DNA from: Castanea sativa
Lineage: Eukaryota; Streptophyta; Magnoliopsida; Fagales; Fagaceae
DNA length: 64,000 nt
NCBI RefSeq assembly: GCF_040712315.1
Contig: NC_134017.1
Coordinates: 2,758,001 to 2,822,000, forward strand
Reading direction: 5' to 3'
Positions 1-12,297 of the stretch are shown in pieces. The position numbers and the translations under genes are program-made. The notes beneath the pieces are model-generated. The model did no database searches and was not told the DNA's origin. It saw nothing but the letters and a program-made list of their open reading frames with translations. How positions within the stretch are numbered: the first letter of the stretch is position 1; each line of letters starts with the position of its first letter.

Positions 1-2
1 AG

Positions 3-96
3 GCAGTGGGTTCAAGACTTTTCCTTGCCCACAACACCACAGATTATACATCCCCAGAACCTCCCAAGTTCAATGTTCAGCGACTAGCAGAATATG
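3..96 (+). pseudogene. Possible host exon fragment upstream of Copia-1
   Basis: Frame 3 is open from the window edge to the 5' LTR of Copia-1, with protein-like composition (for example LFLAHNTTDYTSPEPPKF). If the retroelement (97-9019) is removed, the frame continues into 9020-9060. I do not recognise the family. The fragment is short and cut by the window edge, and the 5-bp flanks of the element (atatg and aaatc) do not match, so the link between the two sides is inferred. It could be a broken host exon or a chance ORF. Confidence 0.3.
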
Positions 97-355
97 TGTT
101 GAATAAATCAGTAGCAGCACATTAGAATGTGTTGATTTGGGTTGTTCTAGTCTTTAGGAGTCCAGTAGTTTGTTTTTTATTTGTTGCCTAGTTTGTAGGA
201 GCTGTTTAGCAAGATGTTAGTGGTGCCTATTTTTGTGTTTGTAACCGTTTGTTTTCAGCCTATAATTATGGCCATTTCCTTATCTAGTAGAGTTTTAGTC
301 CAACTAAGTTTTCCCTTTGTTTTAGTTTATCGTTTTCTTCTTCCATTTTATATCA
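97..355 (+). repeat. Copia-1 5' LTR
   Basis: Starts TGTTGAATAAATCAG and ends ...TATCA just before the primer-binding site. It aligns with 8770-9019 over nearly its whole length, with small indels (an extra agcac-type stretch near base 115; atgaagtag absent near 282). Confidence 0.9.
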
Positions 356-356
356 G

Positions 357-374
357 TGGTATCAGAGCTTGGTT
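357..374 (+). other. Copia-1 primer-binding site
   Basis: TGGTATCAGAGCTTGGTT lies one base after the LTR end. It is the standard plant copia PBS complementary to the 3' end of initiator methionine tRNA. Confidence 0.88.
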
Positions 375-741
375 AGAGTTCCACAATGGCTTCTGAAACT
401 TTTGTGCAGCCAGCCATTCCATGCTTTGATGGTCACTATGACCATTGGAGCATGCTTATGGAGAATTTTTTGAGGTCCAAAGAATATTGGACAGTTGTTG
501 TTTCTAGAGTAGCAGAACCTATGAAACATGGGTGCGGGTGCGGGTGCTGGTACGGGTGCGGGACTCGGCAATTTTTGAAAAAAGTGGGTGCGGGTGCGGT
601 GGGACTGGGCAATTAAAAATATTTTTATTTATATTTTCTATATATTTTTACTATTAAAATATTCTTAAAAAACATATTACTATGCCTTGATTCACAAAAC
701 AAAGAAAGAAGAAAGCAAGAAACACAAAACAAAACACAAAA

Positions 742-3700
742 CTATGAAGCACGGGTGCGTTTCGGGATTCGGGTGCGGGTGCGGGAGTGGGTGCGGGACT
801 CGGCAATTTCTGAAAAAGTAGGGTGCGGGTGCGGCGGGGTGCGGCGATTAAAAAATTATTAAAAATATTATTATTTATATTTTTAATATATTGCTAAACA
901 TACTTTTTTCACATTATATAAACATATACCAAATTTAAGAACAATAGTAAATAATAACTAGAATACAACTTCATTATATAAACATTCCATGATGTTCGAA
1001 AATTAAAATACAACTAACAAGTTTGAAACTAAAACAAAATAAAAGATACATCAACAAGACAATCAAACACCAATTTCATCATCATCAAGATCAATAACTT
1101 CACTTCGAACTTCACTTTCACTAGTAGTAACACTAGTGCTAACATTCCCAATAACCATGGCCTCCAACTCTGGCTCATCAAGTGTAAGAGCTGCATTCTC
1201 AAGAATTCCAGCTCCTCCATGTATGTCGCTCTCATTCCAAGAGTCTCCTGCAATATCCCACATCCTTGTATCTCTATTTATGTACTCCGCATTGCGCCTT
1301 GACAAGAGTTGAAGATTAGAATGCACATATACCAAATCCTCAGCACGTGCAGGAGCCATTTTGTTTCTTTTTAAGGAATGAATAAATTTGTATATGCTCC
1401 AATTCCTCTTAGCACATGAAGATGAACAAGGTTGTCCAAGAAGTTTAAGGGCAAGAGTTTGAAGAGTTGGAAATGTGGAGCCATGGTATTGCCACCAAAC
1501 CAAAGGTTGTAAGACCCACCTATTTGTCAAGACAGCTGGTGAAGGAAACCTCCCTCCTGAAAATGCAGCAAACTCAGACTTCACCACATTTAATTCATTC
1601 ACATCTTCAAAGAATCGATCCAAACACTTGCTCCTTTCCATAGAAATTTCATGATCTCGATGTGGAGGGATGCGTTTTGAATTCTCCAAAAGCCATTCAG
1701 TAGAGTAATACCTAGAGTTAAAGATTAAAAAACAAATATAAATGAAACGTGTGTTTTACTAGAAAGGGGAACTAAAGAAAATAGAAAATAGAAAATAAAT
1801 GTACTTACCTAGGATTTAAGGAATGAGCCAAGCAGTGTAGTGGAGTACAATTTTTAGTCCAACGATCAATAAGTATATCATACACCACACTCCAAAATGA
1901 GCTATACTCATTATCTTCCAAGCCTTCATGTCGATATATTGCTACCTTTACCTTCTCTATCATTGAATCCCACATCTCATACACAAGATGAAGACAAGGC
2001 TTATCTGTGTCAGCTACTCGTATCATATCATAAATAGGTGCTGTGAATTCAAGGATATAATCAACCTTATCCCACCAAAGATCACTTAGAATCATCTCTT
2101 TCACCTTTTGAGCTTTTCCAACATCATCCTCCCTATAAGAAGCCCATTGCTCATTAATAGCCATGGCTTGAAGGCATCTTTTTATCAACTTCAACCTTTT
2201 TAGCATTATAACAACTGAAGCAAATCTAGTATCAGCAACTTGGAGCAATTTTAATGGACAAAATTCATTAAACATTGCCAACCTCATTGAATGGTTCATG
2301 ATAAAAACACGTATGAAGGATGCATCATCAGCAATACGTGTAATCCAACTACATTCCTCATATGTAACTTCATTCTTTTCAGTGTTTTTTGCTGCACAAA
2401 TATTCTTCAAAGCTAGATTGAGAGTGTGGACAACACAGAGTGTCCAAAATATTTTAGGATACTCACCCTCAATAAGAGCTCCAGTAGATTTCATCACATT
2501 AGCATTATCAGTGATGACTTGGACAACTTTCTCATGTCCAATCTCTTTTATAGCATCCCTCAACACCCCAGCAATATAATGTTTGTCTTTGAACTCACCT
2601 GACCCATCAATTGCCTTAATAAACACTGGACCTCCATCTGATACAGCCATAATATTAATAAGAGGCCTCCTTTGTGGATCTGACCATCCATCAGAAACTA
2701 TACTTACACCATTTTCAACTCAAAAGTCCTTAATTGGTTTCAAAAGTCTATCAACATGAGCTTTTTCTCTTTGCAAAAGTGTTGTTCTCAAAGCATTGTA
2801 TCCAGGAGGAATATAACCTGGAATGTTATGAGTAGCAGCATATGAATAGGAACTACGATAATATGGGTTCCTTGCAAAGTTAAATGAAATCCCACCGGTG
2901 TAAAACATCCTAGCAATTTGACTATCCAATTCATGTCTAGCATTATTCTGGAATAATTTCTCCACCGTAGGATTCACAACCTTCCTCCTCTTATTACCAT
3001 CAAAGGGATTTGTACTATCACTCTCTTCTTGTGTACGAAATGGGGGAATACTCCCAATAGGCCCACGGCTTGGGGGAGGTGAGGGTAAGGGAATTTTTTT
3101 TCTCCGTTCTCTTTCTAACTTATCATTCTCAACTTGATCATGCATTTGCTGCATTTCCAACCTATGGCTCGGTGTCACACTAGGGCATACTTTAATACCT
3201 TTATTAACAATTCTTAATAAATGAGCCTTAACCCTAGAATAGGATCCCAAATAAATATTGCCACAATAGTTGCACTTAAAGTGTGTGTTTCCACCTGATT
3301 TAACAGTAGAACCAGATGGTTTTTCTATTTTAGTCACATACTACCAAAGAGGAGCTTCATCATTTGGCACTCCTTCATTAGATGAAGGTGAACTTTTTGT
3401 GCTAGTAGCTTCATCCATTTCAAATTCAACAGATTCAATTTAACCTACAAATAATTTCCAAATATATAATAACTATTAATTAAATAAAAAATCAAACCCA
3501 ATGTCACATACTCACAAAAAAAAAAAAATCAAATCATCACAGATTCACAATTCACAACACAATCACAAATCTAAGTAATAATAACTATTAAGTATTAACT
3601 AAATAAAAAATTAAACGTCACAAGACTCACAAAAAATAAAATAAAAAATAGAAAAAAATCAGTTCATCACAGCCACAACACAATCACAAATCATAATAAC

Positions 3701-4347
3701 TAATAGTTGCAAATTTAGCTATTAACTAACTAAAAAATCATATATTAACAATAAACTAAGAGTGTGAGTGTGAGAGCCATCAGCTATGATACCTGACAGT
3801 GAGGGGAGACGGAGAGCAAGGGAGACGAAGTGTGAAGGACTGAAGGTAGAGAGTGGGAGAGACTTGAGAGTTGAGAGCACTAGCTTGAAGAGGCAGGGGC
3901 TGGGCAGTGGGGCGGCTGAGAGTACAGAAAAAAAAATGAAGAGAGGTTTGGCTGCTGGTGCTGGGACGAGTGATCTGTGAGGGTTTCAAAAAAATGAAGA
4001 GAGCTTAAGGGTTTCAAAAAAAATTTTACAAAACGCAGCCGTTTGGCATTTTTTTTTTTGGGCTAAGTAAAACGGTGCGTTTCGCACCTGTTTCTTTTTT
4101 TTTTTTTTTGAATTTCGGCCGGTATCGGCCGAAATCGCCGGAATCGCCCGATACGGACCGATTCAGGCCGAATCGGCGCGCGTCGGCCCGATTTTGCGCA
4201 TGTCGGCCCGAATCGGGGCGAATCGCGCCGAAAAAAATGATTTTTTATTGCCGGACGCGGCACGGACTCGCAGGCAGCAGCGTCGCTTGCGCGTCGCCGC
4301 GTCCGACGCGGGTGCGGCGGCCCAAACACCGGACCCGTGCTTCATAG
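742..4347 (-). mobile_element. Inner hAT element (transposase-bearing), nested in the outer hAT
   Basis: It has a perfect 15-bp terminal inverted repeat, CTATGAAGCACGGGT, at 742-756 and inverted at 4333-4347. The flanking 8-bp duplication ACACAAAA is at 734-741 and 4348-4355. Length is 3,606 bp. It carries a hAT transposase on the minus strand and GC-rich subterminal repeats at both ends (about 745-850 and 4110-4345). The shared terminal sequence puts it in the same family as the 617-bp element it interrupts. Transposase stops make this copy non-functional. Confidence 0.93.
1063..3418 (-). pseudogene. hAT transposase (BED finger, DUF659, C-terminal dimerisation domain), two in-frame stops
   Basis: Reading leftwards from ATG at 3418, a BED-type zinc finger (FKCNYCGNIYLGSYSRVKAH, about 3278-3219) is followed by the DUF659/RNase-H-like core with SDGWSD (about 2690) and ITDNAN (about 2515) catalytic-region motifs. 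The HSLNPRYYS segment spans a 97-bp intron at 1712-1808 (donor GTAAGT, acceptor CTCTAG) and restores the family consensus. The C-terminal exon (1711-1063) has the WWxxxG.xxPxL dimerisation region and an acidic tail. In-frame stops TAG (3341-3343) and TGA (2720-2722) interrupt it. Apart from these two stops it is nearly full length, which points to fairly recent inactivation. Confidence 0.92.
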
Positions 4348-7300
4348 ACACAAAACCAAAAAGAAAACGCAAAAGAAGCAACAAATATTCAAAATAAAAT
4401 TGAGGAAGGACAGATTTAGGGTTTTTGGGTCTCATTCAGAGCCGATTTCGGCTGTTCCAACATGATTCAAGGCCAATTTCGGCCTGTTTCGGCCGTTTCG
4501 GGCTTGTTTCGGCCGTCTCGGGCTTGTTTCGGCCGTTTCGGTCGCCGGCCAATACGGCCCGATTCTGGCCGAATCGGCGCCGAGTCAGCGCGATTCAAGC
4601 CGCGTAGGTGCGAGTCGGCTGAAAAAAAGAAGAAACCACGTGGTAGACGTGGCCCGATGCGGCACCGATGCGCCAACAGCGACGTCCCTCGAGCGTCGCC
4701 GCGTCGGACGCGGGTGTGGCACCTCCAACGCCGCGTCCGTGCATCATAGAGCAGAACCAGCAGAAGGTGTTGTGTTGACAGATGCACAGAAGGTGGAGCT
4801 TGAAGGGAAGAAGTTGAAGGATCTCAAAGCAAAGAATTATCTTTTTCAGGCAATTGATTGTTCCATCCTAGAAACCATTCTTTGTAAAGAAACTTCCAAG
4901 CAGATTTGGGACTCTATGAAGAAGAAGTATGAGGGGACAGCAAAGGCAAAGAGGGCACAACTTCAAGCACTTCGAGGCGATTTTGAAACTTTACACATGA
5001 AGTCTGGAGAATCGGTGTTAGATTACTTCTCCAGGATGATGGCAATCGCAAATAAGATGAGAATCCATGGTGACAAAATGGTAGATTTCACTATCATTGA
5101 GAAGATTCTTCGTTCGATGACAACAAAATTCAACTATGTTGTTTGTTCGATCAAGGAATCTAAAGACACTGACAGTATGTCCATTGATGAATTCCAGAGT
5201 TCTTTGTTGGTTCATGAGCAGAAAATGAATTGGCAAGACAAGGAGGAGCAAGCATTACAAGCCTTGGCATCAAAAGGAGGTCAAGGACGAGGCAGAGGCA
5301 GAGGCGGCAATGATGGTAGATACTCAAATCAGAAATCTGAAGATTCTGATTCTCAAGGGGGAGGAAAAGGCCATGACAACAACAACAATCATTCAACGCC
5401 TTCCAAGTCAAAGTCAGAAGACAAATCAAGAGTTGAATGTTACAGGTGTCACAAGTTTGGCCACTACAAGTCAGAGTGCCGTACTAATCTAAGGAGAGAT
5501 GGTGGAAAGCAGTCCAATTTTGCTGAGAAGGAAGAAGAAGTGTCTTTGTTGATGGCTTGTCAAGGCAAGGAGGAAACCCACAAAAAATTCTTGTGGTACG
5601 TAGACACTAGCTGCAGCAACCATATGAGTGGAGAGAAGACTGTATTCTCTGAATTGGATGAAGCTTTTTTTTCGTGATGTTGTGAAGTTCGATGATGGCT
5701 CTACAGTCTCTGTTATGGGAAAGGGAAAGGTAGCAATTCAAACCAACAAAAATTCTATTCAAAATATTTCTAATGTTCTCTTTGTTCTAGATTTGAGAAC
5801 AAATTTACTTAGTGTTGGTCAGCTACAAGAAAACGGATATGGAATCTCTATCAAAAATGGAGTCTGCAGAATTGAAGATGAGAAGTTGGGCTTGATAGCT
5901 CAAGTCAACATGACAGCCAACATAATGTTTCCATTGTACATCCATGACACCACTCACTCATGTCTCTCTGCAAGATTTGGAGAGAAGGAATGGCTATGGC
6001 ATTTTCGTTATGGGTATCTTAGCTTTGGCGGGTTGAAAGCTTTACAACAAAAGAATATGGTGGCTGGCCTTCCCCAAATTACAGCTGCTTCTGAAGTTTG
6101 TGAAGAATGTGTTGTTAGCAAACAACACTGTAATCAATTCCCACAAGGGAAATCATGGAGGGCGAAGGCTGCACTGGAGCTTGTTTATTCCATTATTTAT
6201 GGGCCAAAACCTCCATGTTCTAATGGAGATAAGAGATATATACTTACATTTATTGATGATTTTAGTCGCAAAAGCTGGGTTTATTTTTTGCAAGAGAAGT
6301 TTGAAGCCTTTCTAGCCTTTAAAAGCTATAAAGCACTGGTTGAAAAAGAAGTTGGCAGTCCCATAAAAATTCTTCGCACAGATCGTGGTGGAGAATATAA
6401 CTCACATGAATTTGCAAGTTTCTGTGAGACTCATGGAATAAAGAGGCAGCTTACAGCAACTTATACGCCCCAACAGAATGGCATTTGTGAAAGGAAGAAT
6501 CGCACTATTATAAAGATGGTGTGAAGTCTTTTAATAAGGAGTTGTATTCCAAAGAGTTTTTGGCTTGAAGCAGTTAACTGGAGTATTCATATATTGAATA
6601 GAAGTCCCACACTTGCTGTTAAAAATATGAAACCAAAGGAAGCATGGAGTGGACGGAAACCAGTTGTTGATCACTTTAGAATTTTTGAGTGTGTTGCATA
6701 TGCCCATATTCCAGATCAGAAGAGGAAGAAGTTGGATGACAAGGGAGAAAAATGTATTTTTCTTGGTGTTAGTGATCAATCAAAAGCTTATAAGCTTTAC
6801 AATCCTAACACTAAGAAAATACTTATCAGTCGAGATGTTGTTTTTGATGAAGATCAAATCTGGGAATGGAGTAAAAATGTAGTTGGAGAGCATATTCCAA
6901 CTAGAATTTTGATGGAGAAGATGGTGATGAAGTAAATCAGCCGCAACAGCACCTTGCTTCAGCAACTGATGCATTTGAGAATCCTCAAAATGAAATTCCC
7001 ATAGCCTTTGAAGTCACTCCAACAGCATCAGAAGCAGCAGCTGAACCACGCTCTCATCGTGTTCGAAGAAGGCCAGCATGGATGTCAGATTATGAGGTAA
7101 CTGAAATTGATCAATCTGAAGACCCACTCACTCATTTTGCTCTATTTTCAAATTGTGATCCTACAGTGTTTGAAAGTGCTGTCAAAGAATCAAAATGGAG
7201 AAAGGCTATGGATGCTGAAATTACAGCCATTGAAAGAAATGATACATGGGAGCTATGTGATCTTCTAAATGGGCAAAAGACAATTGGCAGAAAGTGGGTT

Positions 7301-8757
7301 TACAAGACAAAGTTGAAGGAGAATGGTGAGGTTGACAAGTACAAGGCACGCTTGGTAGATAAGGGCTACAAGCAGGAGTTTGGTGTTGATTATAAAGAAG
7401 TCTTTGCTCCGGTTGCAAGACATGATACAATCAGATTGGTGATTGCTATGGCAGTTCAAAACTCATGGCCTATCTTCTAGTTGGACGTGAAATCAGCATT
7501 CCTCCATGGAGATTTGAAAGAAGAGGTATTTATCGATCAACCCCTTGGTTATGTAAAACTTGGCAATGAGCATAAAATGTATAAGTTAAAGAAAGCTCTA
7601 TATGGATTAAAACAAGCTCCACGGGCTTGGTATAATCGTATAGAAACTTATTTTTTGAAGGAAGGATTTCAAAAATGTCCTTATGAACACACACTTTTCA
7701 TAAAAGTTGATGATGGAGGGAAAATGCTCATTGTTTGCTTATATGTAGATGATCTAATCTATACTGGAAGTAATACAGCCATGTTTGAAAGCTTTAAGAA
7801 ATCCACGATGGCTGAATTTGAAATGTCTGATCTTGGCATGATGCATTACTTTTTTGGCATAGAAGTGTTGTAGTCCTCTACTGGAATTTTTATTTCTCAA
7901 AAGTAGTATGTGGGAGAAATCTTGGACAAGTTTCAAATGAAGGATTGTAATCCTGTAAATACTCCATCTGAGTTTGGTATGAAGCTAAGCAAGGATGATG
8001 GAGGAAAGAAGGTTGATAACACTCTTTACAAGCAAATAGTGGGGAGTTTAATGTATTTGACAGCAACAAGACTTGATATAATGTATGTTGTAAGTGTGTT
8101 TAGCAAGTACATAGAATGTCCTACAGAGATTCATCTCTTGCCTGCAAAAAGAATTCTTAGGTACTTGCAAGGTACTAAGGAGTTTGGGCTGTTCTTAAAA
8201 AAGGGAGAAAAGTCAGATTTGTTTGGCTTTACAGATAGTGATTATGCAGGAGATTCTGATGATCGAAAAAGCACATTTGGGTATGTTTTCATGTTGGGAA
8301 CAGGAGCTGTTTCATGGTCATCAAAGAAGCAGCCAATAGTCACATTGTCAACCACTGAAGCTGAATTTGTTGCAGCAATAGCTTGTGCTTGTCAAGCTAT
8401 TTGGTTGAAGAAGATTCTTGAAGAGCTGAAGTTCAAGGAAGATGGGCCTACTCTTATTTACTGTGACAACAGTTCAACAATAAAGCTCTCAAAGAATCCT
8501 GTTCTACATGGTCGAAGCAAGCACATAGATGTGAAGTATCATTTCTTGAGGGATCTCACGAACGATGGAGTTATTAATCTAGTTTACTACAGAAGTGAAG
8601 ATCAGATTGCTGATATTCTAACAAAGCCTCTTAAATTTCCAGCATTTCAGAAGCTCAGGGAGCTACTTGGTGTTTGCTATTCAAAGGACTTTATCTGAGG
8701 GATGGCACTTCAAAGGTTGAGTCTTATTAAACTGATGTTATGTATGGAACATCAGTT

Positions 8758-8769
8758 TAAGGGAGGGAT
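8758..8769 (+). other. Copia-1 polypurine tract
   Basis: The purine run AAGGGAGGGA lies directly before the 3' LTR and is the usual plus-strand primer site for copia elements. Confidence 0.8.
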
Positions 8770-9019
8770 TGTTGAATAAATCAGTAGCGTTAGAATGTGT
8801 TGATTTGGGTTGTCCTAGTCTTTAGGAGTTCAGTAGTTTGTTTTTTATTTGTTGCCTAGTTTGTAGGAGCTGTTTAGCATGATGTTAGTGGTGCCTATTT
8901 TTGTGTTTGTAACAGTTTGTTTTCAGCCTATATTATGGCCATTTCCTTATCAATGAAGTAGTAGAGTTTCAGTCCAACTCAGTTTTCCCTTTGTTTCAGT
9001 TTTTCCATTTTTTGTAACA
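8770..9019 (+). repeat. Copia-1 3' LTR
   Basis: Starts TGTTGAATAAATCAG and ends about ...TTTGTAACA. It is collinear with the 5' LTR, with scattered substitutions and small indels. Confidence 0.88.
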
Positions 9020-9139
9020 AAATCATCAAGAGCTACCCTTCCTTTGATCCTTACAATATCTACGTTCTTATATATCTTTTAACACCCGTAAAAGAGATTT
9101 GCCTGCAGAATTGGCAGATCTGGTGAAATTAAGAGCATA
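9020..9139 (+). pseudogene. Possible host exon fragment downstream of Copia-1
   Basis: Joined to base 96, the frame reads on through IIKSYPSFDPYNIY. After a likely one-base frameshift near 9083-9087 it continues as RKRDLPAELADLVKLRA and a TAA stop at 9137-9139, which resembles a genuine protein C-terminus. The continuity with 3-96 suggests that Copia-1 sits in a dead gene or gene copy. The family is not recognised. Confidence 0.33.
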
Positions 9140-11296
9140 ATTTTATTTTACTTATTATTAATTATTATTATTTGCATTTATCATACTTGTAAGGTTGTTG
9201 TTGATGTTGCATTTATCATTCCGATGTTCTGTACTCAACTTCTTTTTTATTTGCTCTTTCTATTGTAACTGTTTTTCCATTCAATTTGAGTAAGGCTAAG
9301 AAATGATCGCTTCTTACTAATAGGCAAATTTAGTTACCGATCCTCAATATTCCAATTAAGCTCAATGTTGTGTCAGTGGTATGATTTAATTACTAAGTAT
9401 AAATTTGGGTGTGGAAGGAGAAGTTCTATATTTTGTGTATAGTGATTTTGATGTTTTGTTGAAGGATGGGGCTTGATAATTTGGGTGTGGGTTTTTGGTT
9501 GCATATGCTCAATTTGGTGGTTCTCTTTCTTCTTCTACAATGCAATGTCCGCTTCGTTCCCTCACTATTTCTTGAGGCTGTGCAGGATGACATATTACTT
9601 TATTTCATCTTATCTTTTGATAATAGGATAATTGGACAAGGGATGATTTGAATTCTAGATACCTATAATGGAAATACCACGAGTTGTTACTTGAGTAGCA
9701 ATTTTATTTATTATGGCATGGTGATTTAAGGTGATTGAGATATGGTATGGCCCACGGCAATAAAGATTGATTTGTAGGTTCTTGGCTTTGTTGATTTGAA
9801 ATGTTGTTGGGGTGAGGAGTTGGGGGTTGCCATGGGTTTTAGTCTCTATTTTTTTAGAGAATTATTTGTAATTTTTAACGTCTTTTTATTTAAGTGGTAG
9901 TGGCATAGTTATTTAAGGTTTTTTCCCCTAAAAGTTGACAACCAATCATATCTTTGCCACATCAATTGATAGTGGCATAATTCTTGCAACATCCAAAAAG
10001 CTTGTAGCAAATAAGCAGAAGCCAAAGGCATATATGGTCTTCAGGGAAAGGTGGAGCCGTGGAGGAGCATGCTTGCTCATTTCATGGATTAGAACATAAT
10101 TTAAGTTGTAGTTCATGTCCTTGACCTGGTATTGGTACTGCTATTCTCTATTCTTCTCTTCTATTCCCATGTATATAAGCCGCCTTTACAAAGCTTGAAT
10201 GAATGAATTCTCTTTGTCAGGACCAAGATTATATGCCTTTAAAATTTATAATTCAATATTTTATTGATTTATTCTTAAGAAACAATTAAACAATTGAAAT
10301 TTCAGTGTGTAAAGGTAAAATGGGAAATTTATTTTTGGGATAATTACAAATTATTCACTTGAGGTTAGGCTTAAATTCACTTTGTCAACCCATGATTTAA
10401 AAACATAAAATAAAGAAAACAATATAAAAAAGTTGTATTAGTAAAAATTGTGAAACCTTGGCTCAAGAACTTTACTTCTACTCTACTTTGCTTCACTTCC
10501 TCTCTTAGTTTTTAAATTTGATTTCACATTGTGCACACTGTTACCACGTTATGTGGAGTTGCACATGAGCATTTAGTCTAGGACTCATTTGCAAGTATTT
10601 TTAAAATTATGATGATAATTGCAGGTTTAGATAGTTTGGAGTGCAAAGTATAAAAATCCCATAATTTAGGGTGGATTTTTTTGACTATCCCTTTTATTTT
10701 ATTCACGTGAGGTGAGGCCACAAGAACAATTGACTAAGAGGGGACAAAAAGAGTGCGCAGGGAGACCAGAGAGTTGAGAGGAACCATCCTGTCTTGGTCT
10801 TAGCAGGCACCAAGAAACTTTCTTTGTTCTTTGTGGAAAAAAAAAACCTTGTGATTTACAAGCGGCTTTGTTGTCTTAAATAATTAAAATAAAATTTATG
10901 TGAACCACTTTTAAGTCTCCTAATGAGATAATCTTACATTCAAATTGTAATTCAACAAGTAACTTACAAGGCAGCTCTGCTGTGTACTGTTGCAGAGGAA
11001 GACCAAGATGCATTTCTGCCCAGATTGCATTCAGTATAACTGAAACAGTGAAACACATTCTTGAAATCCAGCCTTCTTCTTCTGCTACAGTTAATTTTCT
11101 GCACTAACTAAAAATTTCACACTCTGATCATGTTACATGACATGAAAACTCTTTGATCTTTGTGGGAGACTGAGACCAAGGGTAAAGGTAAAAGAAGAAA
11201 TTAAGAAGACCAAGTGATCATCCAATTGAGTATCCCACTTCTGTTACATGATACTAGTACTAAATGTCTACAGTACTGTTGTTTCTCTCTCTCTCA

Positions 11297-11299
<3 letters not shown>
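9140..11299. other. AT-rich intergenic stretch, no gene recognised
   Basis: The reading frames are short and show no recognisable domain. The 3' part leads into the 5' exon of the DUF4220 pseudogene and may contain its promoter. I see no convincing repeat boundary here. Confidence 0.5.

Positions 11300-11351
<52 letters not shown>
11300..11351. repeat. (TA)n microsatellite
   Basis: About 26 uninterrupted TA units after a short CT run, roughly 120 bp upstream of the pseudogene's 5' exon. Confidence 0.97.
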
Positions 11352-11353
<2 letters not shown>

Positions 11354-12039
11354 GATACTACTCAGCCAAACCTCTGCTTCATATTAGTACTTACAGTAGG
11401 AATTGACAACAAACACGGTTACTAATGGTTTATTAGTGATTCAACCAATCTATTGTTTACAACATAATTAAATTTTAGAGACCTGAGCTCAGCTGAAGCA
11501 AAGGATGCGTATTTTTCTGAAGATAGCTGAAACTTGCACCTATGAATATGATACCTACAAGTACGTGACTCTCACTCTGTTTGTAATTTACCATCTCCTA
11601 CCTCCAGAACGTACCAATATGAACTCTTTAATTCTGCTTTAGTTGGCTCATTGGTATAGATGAGACCAACAAAGTCTACTTTCACACCATTCTCTTGAAC
11701 TGCAATGTTTCTTCTAATGTCAGGATTGTTTCTCTATTATAAATGTTCCATTACCATCATCAAACAGAGGAGACTATCCAGTAATAATAACAGCAAAACT
11801 CATAAGACAATCATTAATGAAAAAAACTTGTTAAGTGCTCTATTGTATTTCCTAATTTCCTTTCATCATTTTAAGGTTCTGTTTCTGTTATTAGGGGTTT
11901 GGTAAATAGATAAGGTTGGGATAAATTGTTGAGTTTGTTAGGTTAGGTTGGTCTTTGAGTTTGAATAAATTTTATCTAGTTGCAGTAGATTGGATGTGTT
12001 TCTTTATGATATGTTTATCTTTTAAAGCCATACCATAAA

Positions 12040-12150
12040 TTTATATGGCCAGTTGAGATTTGAAACTCCATTGGCACTTCCTCGTTTTTTCAACGAAGAC
12101 ATTGGGGGTTCGAATCCTCCCTCCCCCAATTATCAAATTATCAAAAAAGC
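12040..12150 (+). repeat. tRNA-derived SINE-like fragment
   Basis: GGGGGTTCGAATCCTCCCTCCCCC contains a perfect RNA polymerase III B box (GGTTCGAATCC) with the look of a T-arm and acceptor stem, followed by an A-rich tail. A good A box and a full cloverleaf are missing, so it is not a tRNA gene. It lies in the pseudogene's first intron. Confidence 0.4.
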
Positions 12151-12297
12151 CAAAAATTGATATGGACTGATGTTGAATAAAAATAGGCTGAATTATTTTT
12201 TATTAATGAGTGAACTTTGACATAGAGGCTGTTTCCCTCTAAGAAAACCATTTTTTGTTTTTAATGCTGTAATTTTGTCCATGAGATGCCAAGCATA

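Larger units (their letters stand above)
519..4749. mobile_element. Outer hAT-family element, non-autonomous, inserted in Copia-1 gag
   Basis: Terminal inverted repeats begin CTATGAAACATGGGTGCGG (519) and, on the opposite strand from 4749, CTATGATGCACGGACGCGG (14 of 19 matches). The 8-bp direct repeat AGCAGAAC flanks it at 511-518 and 4750-4757, as expected for hAT. Removing the element and one repeat restores the gag frame. Without the inner element it is about 617 bp of GC-rich subterminal repeats with no coding capacity, so it is a deletion derivative related to the inner copy. Confidence 0.88.
386..8698 (+). pseudogene. Copia-1 gag-pol polyprotein, disrupted
   Basis: Gag begins at ATG 386, runs to about 518, and resumes in the same frame at 4751 after the hAT insertion. 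It has a retrotransposon-gag core (4790-5250), an RG-rich stretch (5285-5320) and a CCHC zinc knuckle (CYRCHKFGHYKSEC, about 5435-5480). Protease follows near 5594, where the active-site triplet reads D-T-S instead of the usual D-S/T-G. A frameshift at a T run (about 5665-5675) precedes integrase (5750-6935, with DDFSRK and DRGGEY motifs). Reverse transcriptase spans about 7150-7873 with YVDD near 7742. RNase H spans 8030-8690 with DSDYAG and TEAE motifs. In-frame stops near 6522, 6933, 7478, 7871 and 7903 and the frameshift leave no continuous polyprotein. The family assignment is certain; function is lost. Confidence 0.92.
97..9019 (+). mobile_element. Copia-1: degenerate Ty1/copia LTR retrotransposon carrying nested hAT elements
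   Basis: Two similar LTRs (97-355 and 8770-9019, beginning TGTTGAATAA) enclose a primer-binding site complementary to initiator-Met tRNA, a gag-protease-integrase-RT-RNase H coding region (copia order, integrase before RT) and a polypurine tract. About 4.2 kb of the length is a nested DNA-transposon insertion in gag. The LTRs differ by several indels and substitutions and pol has many stops, so the copy is old and not autonomous. The 5-bp flanks differ, so no target duplication is visible. The last bases of the 3' LTR are uncertain by a few nucleotides. Confidence 0.93.

Noticed and set aside
4063..4787. Several long ORFs on both strands in GC-rich DNA
   Set aside because: They are by-products of stop-poor GC-rich subterminal repeats of the hAT elements, with low-complexity Arg/Pro/Phe translations.
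12095..12125. tRNA gene suggested by a perfect B box and acceptor-like stem
   Set aside because: No matching D-arm, anticodon stem or good A box upstream; fits a SINE remnant better.
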